Source: Treponema sp. (GTDB lineage Bacteria; Spirochaetota; Spirochaetia; Treponematales; Breznakiellaceae). Taken from it: DNA of 64,000 bases. Positions 25,586 through 38,800 of this stretch are shown one piece after another. Below the pieces are notes generated by a model. The model was not told where the DNA came from, did no database searches, and saw only the letters and a list, made by a program, of their open reading frames with translations. The position numbers were made by a program, and so were the translations under genes. The stretch spans positions 1 to 64,000 of the forward strand of contig WRLF01000010.1 of assembly GCA_009777735.1 (NCBI GenBank). Reading direction: 5' to 3'. The first letter of the stretch is position 1; each line of letters starts with the position of its first letter.

Positions 25586-26416
25586 TCACGGAATCACGCT
25601 GTATTCTCTGACAATTTGAATCTCGCTGTGTACTTCAAAAGTACCAGCCGAACCGGAAATTATATGTGCTGCCTCCAGAGCCGCGTCAACATAAGACTGG
25701 GAGTTTGCTACTCCGTACAGGGTAATTGTTGCACCGGTTACTGTTGTCTCAATGAAATGAATGGGGATTTTCTTTTCATGCATAATGTGATGTTTTATGT
25801 TCTGTTCAAGGATGAGTTCCTTCAGGCGTGTTGTGTTTTTGGCTTCTGTTTCTGGAGTAATTACCTGTTCTTTAATTTGCTTGACAATATTGGCACAAGT
25901 GGCAGGATGAAATACTCCGGTGTTGAGTACCACATGGTAATTCCCCGGTTCTTTCCACTTACTGTCAAAGAAATAACGGTGAAAGCCAATACGGTCCTGA
26001 TCACTGCTTTCAATTATCTGCCGTGCTCTCCGTTCATCGCAGTGGAAATAACTTTTTACCCGTTCTATACGTATTTCCGTCGGTGCGGCAAGGAATATCC
26101 GGACAAGGCCCGGCATATCCTTGAATACTGCTCCTGCACCTCTGCCTATAAAAACGCAGTTACCTTGTTCCGCCTCGGAAAAAAGAGCTGTTTTTAAGTA
26201 ATGCAGATAATTGGCCTTGTCCCGAGAAAGCGAGGCAAGAAATGAAGGTTTGCGTTCGTCGTATTTTTTGAACCTTTGTTCATCAACGCCATAAGTCTTT
26301 ATCCTGTCATCCAATGCTTGTTTTTCAACAAAACGGTACCCCAGCAGTTTTGCCGTTTCATGAGCAGTCTCATCGCCTAAAGCTGCAAGTTCGCGGGAAA
26401 CGGTTATAATACCCAT
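25586..26416 (-). CDS. Cytidylate-kinase-like protein with C-terminal BON-like domain
   Basis: 276 aa, ATG 26416 preceded by AGAGGAG. The N-terminal 200 residues resemble the cytidylate-kinase-like (AAA_26) family: MGIITVSRELAALGDETA with a non-canonical phosphate loop, CVFIGRGAGAVF, a lid-like RIERV...DERRARQIIE and DSKWKEPGNYHVVLNT. The last 70 residues (IHFIETTVTGATITLYGVAN...VDAALEAA) look like a BON domain, a small lipid- or surface-binding fold. The combination suggests a signalling or envelope role rather than CMP kinase in nucleotide metabolism. The substrate is unknown. Confidence 0.75.
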   Translation of the reverse strand: MGIITVSRELAALGDETAHETAKLLGYRFVEKQALDDRIKTYGVDEQRFKKYDERKPSFLASLSRDKANYLHYLKTALFSEAEQGNCVFIGRGAGAVFKDMPGLVRIFLAAPTEIRIERVKSYFHCDERRARQIIESSDQDRIGFHRYFFDSKWKEPGNYHVVLNTGVFHPATCANIVKQIKEQVITPETEAKNTTRLKELILEQNIKHHIMHEKKIPIHFIETTVTGATITLYGVANSQSYVDAALEAAHIISGSAGTFEVHSEIQIVREYSVIP

Positions 26417-26482
26417 AGCAAACTCCTCTATACTATCATTTTTTGGGGATTTCTGACTTTCGTCAAGGGTACGCAGGCAGGA

Positions 26483-27697
26483 CTATACATCCCAAACCGG
26501 CCAGGCGATAACATTCTTGTTTAACGGCAATGCCGATTGACGTAAGCACAGAACCGCGCCTGTTCCGGCAGATTTGCCGAGTTTTTCCGATAATGCAAAA
26601 TATTTTGCGCTCTCCGCTTGAGGAACAGATGTTTTTTTTACCTCTATTGGGTATAGAGTCATATTTCGCTCAATAATAAAATCAATCTCCCTTTGATCAG
26701 CATCACGATAATAATACATTAATGGGTCAAGGCCGTTGTTCCAATAGCTTTTTATGATTTCGATATAAGCCCATGTTTCAAGTATTGCGCCGTTCAGATA
26801 ACCTGCCTCAAGGCTTTGGGGAGTATCAAATTCACCAAGAAAAGCACAGAGACCGGTATCCATAAAATACAACTTCGGAGTTTTAATCATTCGTTTTGTG
26901 ACATTTGAATAATATGGATACAGAAGCCTTACCAGCCCGGATCGTTCCAGCGCGGCAAGCCATGACTTTGCGGTTCTTACATCAATGTCGGCATCTCTGG
27001 CAAGATTTGCATAATTTAAAAGACTTCCGGTCCGCACTGCACAAGCGCGGATAAATTTTAAAAATCTTATGCTGTCTGTAATACCCTGATAATCCTTTAT
27101 ATCCCTTTCAATATAAGTCTGAAGATACGAGCGGTAAAAAATTTCCCTGTTTTTTCCTTTGTTGACAAATAATCCCGGATAAGAACCATTCCAAATGGTT
27201 TTATACATGCCAGGAAGGTTCATGGGTTTTTCTGTGCTGTGTTTTATCATATTCATGGATGGCAGAAATGGCTGGGTTTGCGGTTTTCGTATCATTTCAC
27301 GGTACGACAGCCCCAGCAAATCCAGAATGGCGATTCTTCCCGCAAGCGACTCCTGTATACCTTTCATTAGAGAAAATTTTTGCGATCCGGTCAGCCAAAA
27401 AAGCCCGTTTTTTCTGTTTGCATCTACATGAATTTTTATAAAGGTGAGCAGTTCGGGCGCATATTGTACTTCATCAATAATAACCGGAGGTGAATACCTT
27501 TGCAGAAAAAGATCGGGGCTGGTTTTGGCAAGTTCCCGTTCATCGGGATAATCAAGAGAAACATACTTTCGCCCCTGCTCCATGATTTTTTTTAATAGAT
27601 ATGTTTTTCCTGTCTGTCTCATGCCTGTAAGCAGGAGTACAGGAAATGTTTTTGAGACTTTTTTTATTGTTGCAAAAGCGGTTCTTTCAATATCCAT
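26483..27697 (-). CDS. AAA ATPase of the AAA_14/DUF4143 family
   Basis: 404 aa, ATG 27697. Walker A is LLTGMRQTGKTYLLKK (residues about 21-36), Walker B is PPVIIDEVQYAP, and LFWLTGSQKFSLMK is the sensor segment. The C-terminal DUF4143 part carries YIERDIKDYQGI and, near the end, DADQREIDFIIER...YPIEVKKTS, which resembles a restriction-endonuclease-like D...E-x-K core. These proteins are widespread in bacteria and archaea with no settled role. The gene is a single unit in a repeat-rich setting. Confidence 0.85.
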   Translation of the reverse strand: MDIERTAFATIKKVSKTFPVLLLTGMRQTGKTYLLKKIMEQGRKYVSLDYPDERELAKTSPDLFLQRYSPPVIIDEVQYAPELLTFIKIHVDANRKNGLFWLTGSQKFSLMKGIQESLAGRIAILDLLGLSYREMIRKPQTQPFLPSMNMIKHSTEKPMNLPGMYKTIWNGSYPGLFVNKGKNREIFYRSYLQTYIERDIKDYQGITDSIRFLKFIRACAVRTGSLLNYANLARDADIDVRTAKSWLAALERSGLVRLLYPYYSNVTKRMIKTPKLYFMDTGLCAFLGEFDTPQSLEAGYLNGAILETWAYIEIIKSYWNNGLDPLMYYYRDADQREIDFIIERNMTLYPIEVKKTSVPQAESAKYFALSEKLGKSAGTGAVLCLRQSALPLNKNVIAWPVWDV

Positions 27698-27805
27698 AAA
27701 GACCTCGTACGATCCTGCATACTATTGTCATTTTATACGATATCGTTATTTTTGTCAAGTTATTTTTTAAACGAAGAGTCCCGGGAGTATTTCCTGCTAT
27801 TCCTC

Positions 27806-27945
27806 GCACGGAGGCACGGAGAACACGAAGGCGCAAAGAATTGGGAAATTATGAGGCATCGTGATAGAAACCCGCTCAGCCCTCACTCCCTGTTCTGTTC
27901 TCTATTCACTATTCTCTATTCTCTGTTCTCTGCTAATTGGCATTG
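27806..27945. repeat. Low-complexity dispersed repeats
   Basis: GCACGGAGGCACGGAGAACA is followed by a C/T-rich run with repeated TTCTCTATTC and TTCTCTGTTC units. The complement of similar text occurs at 20800-20850 (CCTCTGTGTCCTCTGTGCG) and the purine form at 32045. No gene is supported between 27750 and 28060. Confidence 0.55.
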
Positions 27946-28127
27946 CGGACATTGCGGGGATCTGTCTGCCTCCGCTTGCCTGGGATACCGCAGCTCCGGT
28001 ATTGCGAATTACCTCCGTTATCTCTAAACCGGGGGTGCGTATATGATTCAACAGATGGGTGGTAAACAGGCCGTTTCTTCCGGTTCCGTCAGCCGCAGGC
28101 CGCCCGTCGGAGGTGGCATAAAAAATA

Positions 28128-28364
28128 ATGCTTCCTGGTGGGGCATTTGAAATTCAAAACAGCTGGGGAACCGGTTGGGGTAACAACGGCTATATCTGGA
28201 TACGATACGAAGACTTTGCCGCTAGAACCCGTACTTCCCATCCTTCAGGAACGGTATTCCAGTTTCTTATGACAAACCGACATCCCGCTGCAAAAGAGAA
28301 CCGGTCAGAGGCTGCGCAAGCGAGTTCCCCCACATGTTTTGCAGACGGCTCGTCACCCCTATGA
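28128..28364 (+). pseudogene. C-terminal fragment of a papain-family (C1A) peptidase
   Basis: About 35 codons encode GAFEIQNSWGTGWGNNGY followed by IWIRYEDFA. N-S-W-G-x-x-W-G is the active-site Asn element of papain-family cysteine peptidases, and the following G-Y-x-W-I-x-Y strand is typical. The Cys and His parts of the active site are missing, no start signal fits, and the frame then runs into unrelated sequence, so this is a relic. Confidence 0.65.
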
Positions 28365-28365
28365 C

Positions 28366-28396
28366 GGTTTGTTTCCAGCCTAACAAACCAGGATTT
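28366..28396 (+). terminator. Hairpin ahead of the ribosomal cluster
   Basis: GGTTTGTT (28366-28373) pairs with AACAAACC (28382-28389), followed by AGGATTTTT. It may insulate the tRNA-Thr/rpmG transcript. The sequence also resembles the outer part of the repeat at 58476-58500. Confidence 0.35.
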
Positions 28397-28410
28397 TTGC
28401 CGCTACCCAC

Positions 28411-28439
28411 TTGACCAAAATATATATTTTTTGTATGTT
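28411..28439 (+). promoter_or_regulatory. Possible promoter of the tRNA-Thr/rpmG/nusG/rpo cluster
   Basis: TTGACC (28411-28416), 17 nt, then TATGTT (28434-28439); an alternative -10 TATAAA lies at 28451. It is the only promoter-like pair close to the tRNA at 28512. Confidence 0.4.
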
Positions 28440-28511
28440 TTCCGTAACTGTATAAACTAGCGGGAGTCTCCCCAAAACGGCTGAATTGGGGACATGCTGA
28501 GTAGTGTGCAT

Positions 28512-28584
28512 GCCCTTGTAGCTCAGTTGGCAGAGCATATCCATGGTAAGGATAAGGTCAACGGTTCAATTCCGTTCGAGGGCT
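28512..28584 (+). tRNA. tRNA-Thr (anticodon GGT)
   Basis: Acceptor GCCCTTG/CGAGGGC, D-arm AGCTCAGTTGGCAGAGC, anticodon stem TATCC/GGATA with loop ATGGTAA (GGT), T-arm CGGTTCAATTCCG. CCA is not encoded. It lies 53 nt before rpmG. Confidence 0.95.
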
Positions 28585-28637
28585 GAGGAGAATGAATATT
28601 TTACCAGGGGATTAGTTCCCTTTTATGAGGTTGATGT

Positions 28638-28814
28638 ATGGCAAAAGGCAAAAAACAAGTGGTCGAGCTTATCGCCTTGCAGTGCGGTGAGTGCAAACGG
28701 CGGAATTATACTACCAGTAAAAACCGCCGGAATCTCCAGGAAAAGCTGGAATTCAAGAAATATTGTCCCTTTGATCGGAAGCATACGCTCCACAAAGAGA
28801 CAAAAATTAAGTAA
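28638..28814 (+). CDS. rpmG: 50S ribosomal protein L33
   Basis: 58 aa, ATG 28638 after TGAGGTTGATGT. Sequence [20 protein letters not shown] with a second pair-like [11 protein letters not shown]: the first Cys pair (C-G-E-C) is kept and the second is reduced to one Cys. [10 protein letters not shown] is the L33 signature. It lies between two tRNA genes, as in other treponemes. Confidence 0.95.
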   Translation: MAKGKKQVVELIALQCGECKRRNYTTSKNRRNLQEKLEFKKYCPFDRKHTLHKETKIK

Positions 28815-28817
28815 AAT

Positions 28818-28890
28818 AGGCGTATAGCTCAGCTGGTAGAGCGGCGGTCTCCAAAACCGCAGGTCGCGGGTTCGAAGCCTGCTGCGCCTG
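28818..28890 (+). tRNA. tRNA-Trp (anticodon CCA)
   Basis: Acceptor AGGCGTA/TGCGCCT, D-arm AGCTCAGCTGGTAGAGC, anticodon stem GCGGT/ACCGC with loop CTCCAAA (CCA), T-arm GGGTTCGAAGCCT. It begins 3 nt after rpmG and precedes secE, the conserved bacterial order. Confidence 0.96.
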
Positions 28891-28925
28891 GAAGCGGCTA
28901 AGTTACCGCAAAACATGAGGATAAC

Positions 28926-29105
28926 ATGAAGAAAATAGTACAGTTTATCAAGGAATCATACGCTGAGCTACGCAAGGTGATTTGGCCGAGTAGGGATGAT
29001 GTCATTAGTTCGGTAAAGGTTGTGATTATTTCAACTATAATAATTGCGGCAATTTTAGGTCTTATAGACGTACTTCTGCTTCTTGGCATTAGGGCTTTAT
29101 TCTAA
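28926..29105 (+). CDS. secE: Preprotein translocase subunit SecE
   Basis: 59 aa, ATG 28926 after ATGAGGATAAC. It is the short one-span form: an amphipathic N-terminal helix (FIKESYAELRKVIWPSRDDV, the conserved SecE motif with W-P-S/T) followed by a single membrane helix (VVIISTIIIAAILGLIDVLL). It clamps SecY in the inner membrane. It is followed by nusG after 46 nt. Confidence 0.95.
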   Translation: MKKIVQFIKESYAELRKVIWPSRDDVISSVKVVIISTIIIAAILGLIDVLLLLGIRALF

Positions 29106-29151
29106 AGGAACAGGTCCCAGGGGAAACCCCAGCGGCATCAAAGGGAAAACA

Positions 29152-29715
29152 ATGGCTAGAGGCTGGTATGTTCTGCATATTTACTCCGGGTATGAGAACA
29201 AAATAGATAAAACCATTCGCATGATGATCGACAATGGTGAACTTGACAAAGAGGTTGTCCTTGATGTGAAGATCCCCTCCGAGGAAGTCGTTGAGGTCAA
29301 GGATGGCAAGAAACGTACGCTGAGTAAAAAATTCCTCCCCGGGTATATACTTGTAGAAATGGATCTACCTGATGCTGATATGGGCTGGAAGGATCCATGC
29401 TCTAAAATCAAAAAAATACAGGGTGTTACCGGTTTTGTGGGAACCCCTGCAGGCCGCAAACCGGCTCCGCTTTCCGGTGACGAAGCGCGGGCTATTTTAC
29501 AGAAAACCGGTGAAATCAAGGGAGAGCGTCCGGTTCGTACCCGTCAGAGCTTTTCTCAGGGAGAACAGGTCAAAATTATCGACGGGCCGTTTCAATCGTT
29601 TACCGGTACTATTGATGAAGTGAATCACGAGAAAAATAAACTCAAGGTAATGGTGGGGATTTTTGGCAGAAATACGCCGGTGGAAGTTGACCTTCTGCAG
29701 GTGGAGAAAATATAG
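29152..29715 (+). CDS. nusG: Transcription termination/antitermination factor NusG
   Basis: 187 aa. Start ATG 29152 gives the canonical MARGWYVLHIYSGYENK; the 23 open codons before it overlap secE. The NGN domain (GYILVEMDL, VTGFVGTPAGRKPAPLS) is followed by a KOW domain (FSQGEQVKIIDGPFQSFTG). It binds the RNA polymerase clamp to control elongation and to couple with Rho or ribosomes. The rplK spacer that follows is unusually structured. Confidence 0.97.
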   Translation: MARGWYVLHIYSGYENKIDKTIRMMIDNGELDKEVVLDVKIPSEEVVEVKDGKKRTLSKKFLPGYILVEMDLPDADMGWKDPCSKIKKIQGVTGFVGTPAGRKPAPLSGDEARAILQKTGEIKGERPVRTRQSFSQGEQVKIIDGPFQSFTGTIDEVNHEKNKLKVMVGIFGRNTPVEVDLLQVEKI

Positions 29716-29716
29716 T

Positions 29717-29849
29717 TTAGCCGCTTTTGCGGTTAACATAAATAGTGGGAGCTCGACCACTTAAATCGGTTCAATGCAGATTTAAGTAGTCAGGCGTTAT
29801 GGAGTTTTTCGAAGGAAAACTCCCATGTACAGCGCCAAAGGCGCTGTAC
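29717..29849 (+). promoter_or_regulatory. Hairpin-rich leader between nusG and rplK
   Basis: Four perfect stems lie in 133 nt. TTAGCCGC/GCGGTTAA with a TTTT loop spans 29717-29736 and ACTTAAATC/GATTTAAGT 29759-29787. GGAGTTTT/AAAACTCC spans 29801-29823, and GTACAGCGCC/GGCGCTGTAC with an AAA loop 29827-29849. The last ends 23 nt before the rplK start. Such a leader could be the target of autogenous control by L1, which in other bacteria represses rplK-rplA, or a processing signal; which one is inference. Confidence 0.55.
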
Positions 29850-29872
29850 GAGTACCACAAAGGAGCATGAGA

Positions 29873-30304
29873 ATGGCAAAAAAGAAGGTTGCAGCTATTA
29901 TTAAGCTGCAATGCCCGGCGGGAAAGGCAACTCCGGCCCCGCCGGTTGGGCCGGCATTGGGGCCTCATGGGGTCAGTGCGCCGCAATTTGTCCAGCAGTT
30001 TAATGACCGGACAAAAAACCTGGAACCGGGGCTTACCATCCCGGTGGTTATTACCGTCTATGGGGATAAATCATTTACCTTTATTCTCAAGACACCTCCT
30101 GCAGCGGTTCTGATAAAGAAAGCAATAAGTCTGGAAAAAGGTTCTGCAGAACCTCACAAGGTCAAGGTTGGTCAAATTCCACAGGCAAAACTTGAGGAAA
30201 TTGCCAAGGCAAAAATGGCTGATCTGAGTGCAAATGATGTAAATGCAGCTATGCGGATCATTGCCGGTACGGCACGATCTATGGGTGTTGAGGTGGAACA
30301 ATGA
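29873..30304 (+). CDS. rplK: 50S ribosomal protein L11
   Basis: 143 aa, ATG 29873 after AAAGGAGCATGA. It has the proline-rich N-terminus ([20 protein letters not shown], with V[10 protein letters not shown]) and the rRNA-binding C-terminal domain ([20 protein letters not shown]). It forms the GTPase-associated stalk base with 23S rRNA. Its stop overlaps the rplA start (ATGA), so the two are translationally coupled. Confidence 0.98.
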   Translation: MAKKKVAAIIKLQCPAGKATPAPPVGPALGPHGVSAPQFVQQFNDRTKNLEPGLTIPVVITVYGDKSFTFILKTPPAAVLIKKAISLEKGSAEPHKVKVGQIPQAKLEEIAKAKMADLSANDVNAAMRIIAGTARSMGVEVEQ

Positions 30305-30978
30305 AACGCGGAAAAAAATACCGGGAATGTTTAAAAAAATATAACCCAGCCGATGTTTTTGGACTTGATGAAGGGTTATCAATGGTAAAAAACATGGCTT
30401 TTGCCAAATTTGATGAAACTGTTGATCTTTCGGTCAAACTGAACCTGAAAAAAAGCCAGTCTGTGCGGGATACTGTCGTTCTTCCCAATCAATTCCGGGG
30501 CGAAAAAAAGATACTGGTATTCTGTAAACCTGAAAAAGAAAAAGAAGCCCAGGATGCGGGAGCCGCTTTTGTGGGAGCGGACGACCTCATAGAAAAAGTA
30601 AAAGGCGGCTGGACCGATTTTGATGTTGCCGTCGCAACTCCCGATATGATGAAAGATGTCGGTAAACTTGGTATGGTACTGGGCCGCAAAGGCCTTATGC
30701 CTAACCCTAAAACCGGGACAGTTTCCTTCGATTTGAAAGGTACTCTGGCGGAACTAAAAAAAGGCCGTACTGAGTTCCGGGCCGACAAGACAGGCGTTGT
30801 ACATCTTGCGGTGGGCAAGGTTTCCATGGAGCCTCAGTTTGTAGCGGAAAATATCAAGGCAGTAGTCGCAGAAATCAAAAGAAAACGCCCGGTAGATGCC
30901 AAGGGCGAGTTTATCAAGACCATTTCTGTGGCATCGACAATGGGACCCGGCGTATGGGTTTCGGTTACGGAGGAATAA
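30301..30978 (+). CDS. rplA: 50S ribosomal protein L1
   Basis: 225 aa; the ATG overlaps the rplK stop. Typical segments are [45 protein letters not shown] (L1 signature) and [10 protein letters not shown]. It binds the L1 stalk of 23S rRNA and in many bacteria represses its own operon. One nucleotide separates it from rplJ. Confidence 0.98.
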   Translation: MKRGKKYRECLKKYNPADVFGLDEGLSMVKNMAFAKFDETVDLSVKLNLKKSQSVRDTVVLPNQFRGEKKILVFCKPEKEKEAQDAGAAFVGADDLIEKVKGGWTDFDVAVATPDMMKDVGKLGMVLGRKGLMPNPKTGTVSFDLKGTLAELKKGRTEFRADKTGVVHLAVGKVSMEPQFVAENIKAVVAEIKRKRPVDAKGEFIKTISVASTMGPGVWVSVTEE

Positions 30979-30979
30979 C

Positions 30980-31510
30980 ATGGCGATTATAGCAAAAAAA
31001 ATACAGGAAAGTAAAACGAAGGCCATTGGTGAATTAAAAGAATCTTTTGGCGTTTCGGAAGACTTTATTTTTACCGATTACCGGGGACTTACGGTAGAGC
31101 AGATTACGGCACTGCGTAAAAATCTCCGTGCTAAAGAAGTTGAGTACAAAGTTGTTAAAAACAATTTTGCCCGGATTGCATTTGAGCAGTTGTCCGCACC
31201 GGATGTGTCATCTTACCTGGTCGGTCCTACAGCTGTGGCGATATCGCCGAAGGATTCCAGCGAAGTTGCAAAAATACTTTTTGATTTTACCAAAGAAGCA
31301 CCTGCATTAAAAGTAAAAGGTGCTCTGGTCGGGGGAACTATTTACGACAGTTCTCAAACAGAAGCATATTCCAAACTGCCCGGCAGGCTGGAACTTATTG
31401 CAATGCTCATGTCGGTGATGAACGCCCCGGCACGGAACCTTGCCGCCGCTCTCAACGACATCCCGTCGCGGCTGGTACGAACGATCAAGGCCATAGCCGA
31501 TAAAAAATAG
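30980..31510 (+). CDS. rplJ: 50S ribosomal protein L10
   Basis: 176 aa, ATG 30980 (MAIIAKKIQESKTKAI); GGAGGAATAAC lies just upstream, inside the end of rplA. DYRGLTVEQITALRKNLR and KVVKNNFARIAF are diagnostic. The C-terminal helix binds L7/L12 dimers. As only 1 nt separates it from rplA there is no room for an L10-type leader here; any such control would act elsewhere. Confidence 0.97.
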   Translation: MAIIAKKIQESKTKAIGELKESFGVSEDFIFTDYRGLTVEQITALRKNLRAKEVEYKVVKNNFARIAFEQLSAPDVSSYLVGPTAVAISPKDSSEVAKILFDFTKEAPALKVKGALVGGTIYDSSQTEAYSKLPGRLELIAMLMSVMNAPARNLAAALNDIPSRLVRTIKAIADKK

Positions 31511-31519
31511 TTTACGACA

Positions 31520-31536
31520 TTTCGCCTGCGGCGAAA
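31520..31536 (+). other. Small stem-loop between rplJ and rplL
   Basis: TTTCGCC-TGC-GGCGAAA. It could be partial attenuation or mRNA stabilisation, helping L12 to exceed L10. No T-run follows. Confidence 0.4.
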
Positions 31537-31660
31537 CATCGCAAACCGCCATAAGGGGGATAAAGCCTTCAGGCTTCGGGTGCTGCCGTTCCTGCTGGCT
31601 TATTTATAGAAAACACGCATCGTATGAAGTGTGTAACATCAATGTTAAGGAGAAGATAAT

Positions 31661-32044
31661 ATGGCAGCGACAAAAGAAGAAATTTTAGAAGCGATTGCTT
31701 CAATGACCGTTCTGGAGGTTTCCGAGCTGGTTAAAATGATGGAGGAAAAATTCGGCGTTTCAGCGGCGGCCCCGGTGGCAGTAGCGGCAGTTGCGGCGGG
31801 CGCGGCTCCTGCGGCGGCAGCGGAAGAACAAACCGAATTTACGGTTACCCTTAAGGCTTTTGATGAATCGAAGAAAATTGCGGTCATCAAGGAAGTAAGA
31901 GCAATTACTAATCTGGGTCTCAAAGAAGCCAAAGACCTGGTCGAAGGCGCGCCGAAGCCTCTTAAAGAAAATGTTTCCAAGGATGAGGCCGCAAAAATCA
32001 AAGAAGCCATCACCGCGGCAGGCGGCACAGTTGAAATTCAATAA
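31661..32044 (+). CDS. rplL: 50S ribosomal protein L7/L12
   Basis: 127 aa, ATG 31661 after AAGGAGAAGATAAT. An N-terminal dimerisation helix ([19 protein letters not shown]), an Ala-rich hinge and a C-terminal factor-binding domain ([39 protein letters not shown]) are all present. Several copies sit on L10 and recruit translation GTPases. The spacer upstream (150 nt) and downstream (148 nt, repeat-filled) are longer than elsewhere in the cluster. Confidence 0.98.
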   Translation: MAATKEEILEAIASMTVLEVSELVKMMEEKFGVSAAAPVAVAAVAAGAAPAAAAEEQTEFTVTLKAFDESKKIAVIKEVRAITNLGLKEAKDLVEGAPKPLKENVSKDEAAKIKEAITAAGGTVEIQ

Positions 32045-32165
32045 CAGGGAACAGGGAACAGGGAACAGGGAACAGGGATTGTTGTTAGTAAGCGTAGCGA
32101 TATTACATCACGCTCAGATTACATACAATGATACCCCGATCCCTAGTCCCCGGTCCCCGATCCCT
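32045..32165. repeat. GGGAACAG heptamer array with CCCCGGTCCCC end
   Basis: CAGGGAA is repeated four times from 32045, with a fifth variant unit ending at 32079. After 54 nt the text CCCCGATCCCTAGTCCCCGG and more ends at 32165. The same left (GGGAACAGGG) and right (CCCCGGTCCCC) ends bracket the insertion inside the kinase gene at 45941-46050, so this is a dispersed element. Confidence 0.65.
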
Positions 32166-32192
32166 CTTGTTTATTAGTATGAGGGGTAATCA

Positions 32193-35807
<3,615 letters not shown>

Positions 35808-35818
35808 GGAGGATTCAT

Positions 35819-38800
35819 ATGCGGGATATTCAGGACTTTGATTCGATTAAAATTCAGCTTGCTTCCCCGGAGATGATCAGAAACTGGTCATACGGGGAAG
35901 TAAAAAAGCCGGAAACAATAAATTACCGTACACTGCGCCCGGAAAAAGACGGTCTTTTTTGCGAGCGGATATTTGGAACAACGAAGGAATGGGAATGTTA
36001 CTGCGGCAAATTTAAATCAATCCGTTATAAAGGGGTTATTTGCGATCGCTGCGGCGTTGAGGTAACACACTTCAAGGTACGCCGCGAGCGCATGGGTCAT
36101 ATTGAGCTCGCCGCCCCGGTATCGCATATTTGGTATTATCGGTCCGTTCCCAGCCGTATGGGGCTGCTCCTGGACATGGCAATGAACGCCCTGCGTTCGG
36201 TGCTGTACTATGAAAAATATGTTGTTATCGATCCCGCCGACACAGACTTAAAAAAAGGGCAGTTGCTCACCGAAGACGAGTATAGTAACGAGCAGGAACG
36301 GTACGGAGGCGGATTTACCGCAGGCATGGGCGCCGAGGCGATACGCACCCTGCTAGAAAACCTCAACCTTGATCAGATGGCCGTAGAACTGCGGGAAAAG
36401 ATGATCGAGAAAAAAGAAAAATGCGACAGACGCCTCTTAAAACGCATTGAGATTATTGAATCTTTTAGAAAGTCACAAAACAAGCCGGAGTGGATGATTC
36501 TTGAAGCAATCCCGGTAATTCCGCCGGAGCTCCGTCCCATGGTACAGCTTGATGGGGGGCGTTTTGCCACCAGCGATCTGAACGATCTGTACCGCCGGGT
36601 TATTAACCGGAACAACCGTCTGAAAAGACTGCAAGTCCTCAATGCACCCGATATCATTATCCGCAACGAAAAACGGATGCTGCAGGAAGCAGTGGATGCC
36701 CTGTTTGACAATTCCAAGAAAAAGAAAGTGGTAAAAGGCTCCTCGAACAGACCGCTAAAATCGATCAGCGACATGCTCAAGGGAAAACAGGGCCGTTTCC
36801 GCCAGAACCTTTTAGGAAAGAGGGTGGACTACTCGGGCCGGTCGGTCATTACCGTCGGGCCTGAACTGAAAATGTGGCAATGCGGGCTTCCAACGAAAAT
36901 GGCAATGGAGTTGTTCAAACCATTTATCATGAAAAAACTCGTCGACAAGACTGTTGTGTACAATATCAAAAAAGCAAAAATGCTCGTAGAAGATGAAAGT
37001 CCGGAAGTGTATGCCGTTCTTGACGAAGTGGTAAAAGAGCATCCTGTATTGCTCAACCGCGCTCCGACCCTGCATCGTCTGGGCATTCAGGCCTTTGAAC
37101 CGGTGTTGGTTGAAGGAAAAGCGATCAGACTGCATCCTCTGGTGTGTCATGCCTTTAATGCCGACTTTGACGGCGACCAGATGTCGGTGCATGTTCCCCT
37201 TACCCATGCGGCCCAGATGGAATGCTGGATGCTGATGCTTTCTGTCCGTAACCTGCTTAACCCAGCAAATGGCAAGACCATAGTGTTCCCTTCGCAGGAT
37301 ATGGTATTGGGAATTAATTTTCTTACCCGGATTAAGCCAAATGCGGTACGCCCCTATTCCTCTCATCCGGAGCACAAGGATAAAGTTCCCTATTATTCCA
37401 ACGCCGAAGAAGCCCTTATGGCAGTGGAAAATAAGTATTTGGATTTTGGGGCGGTTATTCGCATTAAACCGGTTAAATTTCCCATTTGGGATAAACTGGG
37501 CCATGTGGTTCATGCCCGTGAAGATGGAACCATTGAGACCACCACCGGCAGGCTGGTATTCAACGAAGAATTACCCCCTGAAATTCCTTTCATTAATTAT
37601 GAAATGAAAGATAAAGAGCTTCGCGCTCTCATTGAATTCATCTTCAAAGAGAAGGGTTCATGGATCACGGTGGCTATGCTGGAAGCCATTAAAAATACCG
37701 GGTATCATTATTCAACACTCTTTGGCGCTACAATAGGCCTTGATGACATTGTGGTTCCTAAAGAAAAAACGGAAATGATTGAAAAAGCAAACCGGGAGGT
37801 TGAAAAAATTCAGCTTGACTGGCGCAAGGGAACCATAACCCCGGAAGAACGGTATAGTAAAGTCGTGGATCTGTGGACGAAGACGAACGAAGACCTTACG
37901 ACCAAAATGATGAAAACCCTGGAAGAGGATCGTGATGGCTTTAACTCGATTTTCATGATGGCGCATTCCGGTGCCCGCGGAAGCCGCCAGCAGATTCGCC
38001 AGCTTGCCGGCATGCGGGGCCTCATGCAGAAGCCCTCCGGTGAAATTATTGAACTGCCAATCCGGTCAAACTTCAAAGAAGGGCTTTCGGTCATCGAGTT
38101 CTTTATTTCAACTAACGGCGCCCGTAAAGGTCTTGCCGATACCGCACTTAAAACCGCCGAAGCAGGATACCTGACCAGGCGCCTCGTGGACATTGCCCAG
38201 GATGTGGTAGTAAACGAAGAAGACTGCGGTACCATTAACGGTATAGATTACACTGCGATAAAAGAAGGCGAAGATATAATTGAATCGCTGAAAGACCGTA
38301 TTGTGGGCAGGTATACTCTTGAACGGGTAAAGCACCCCATCACCGGTGAGATAATTATAGATGTGAACGAGGAAATCACCGAAGAAATTGCCGCCGCCAT
38401 TGATGCTGCCGGAGTTGAAATGGTGCGGTTAAGGACTGTTTTGACCTGCGAAGCGAAGCATGGTGTTTGCCGTATGTGTTATGGGCGCAATCTTGCCACT
38501 AACCGGGCAGTGGACATTGGTGAAGCGGTGGGAACCATTGCCGCCCAGTCCATTGGGCAGCCGGGTACGCAGCTTACCATGCGGACATTCCATACCGGCG
38601 GTACCGCTACAAAAATGAGTGAAGAAAGCCGCATCTTCTTTAAGTACCCTGTCTATATCCGTGATGTTGCCGGTGTCCACGTAGAACTTGAAAACGGACG
38701 CTGGCTTTTTACACGCCGCGGTCATGCTATGGTATGTAAGGTAATGCAGGAGTATACACTTGAATCCAGTGATAAACTTCTGGTAGAAGACGGAAGCCGG

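Noticed and set aside
25583-26197. Forward 204-aa Cys/Phe-rich frame opposite the cytidylate-kinase-like gene
   Set aside because: The reverse frame has kinase motifs; the forward product looks like antisense translation.
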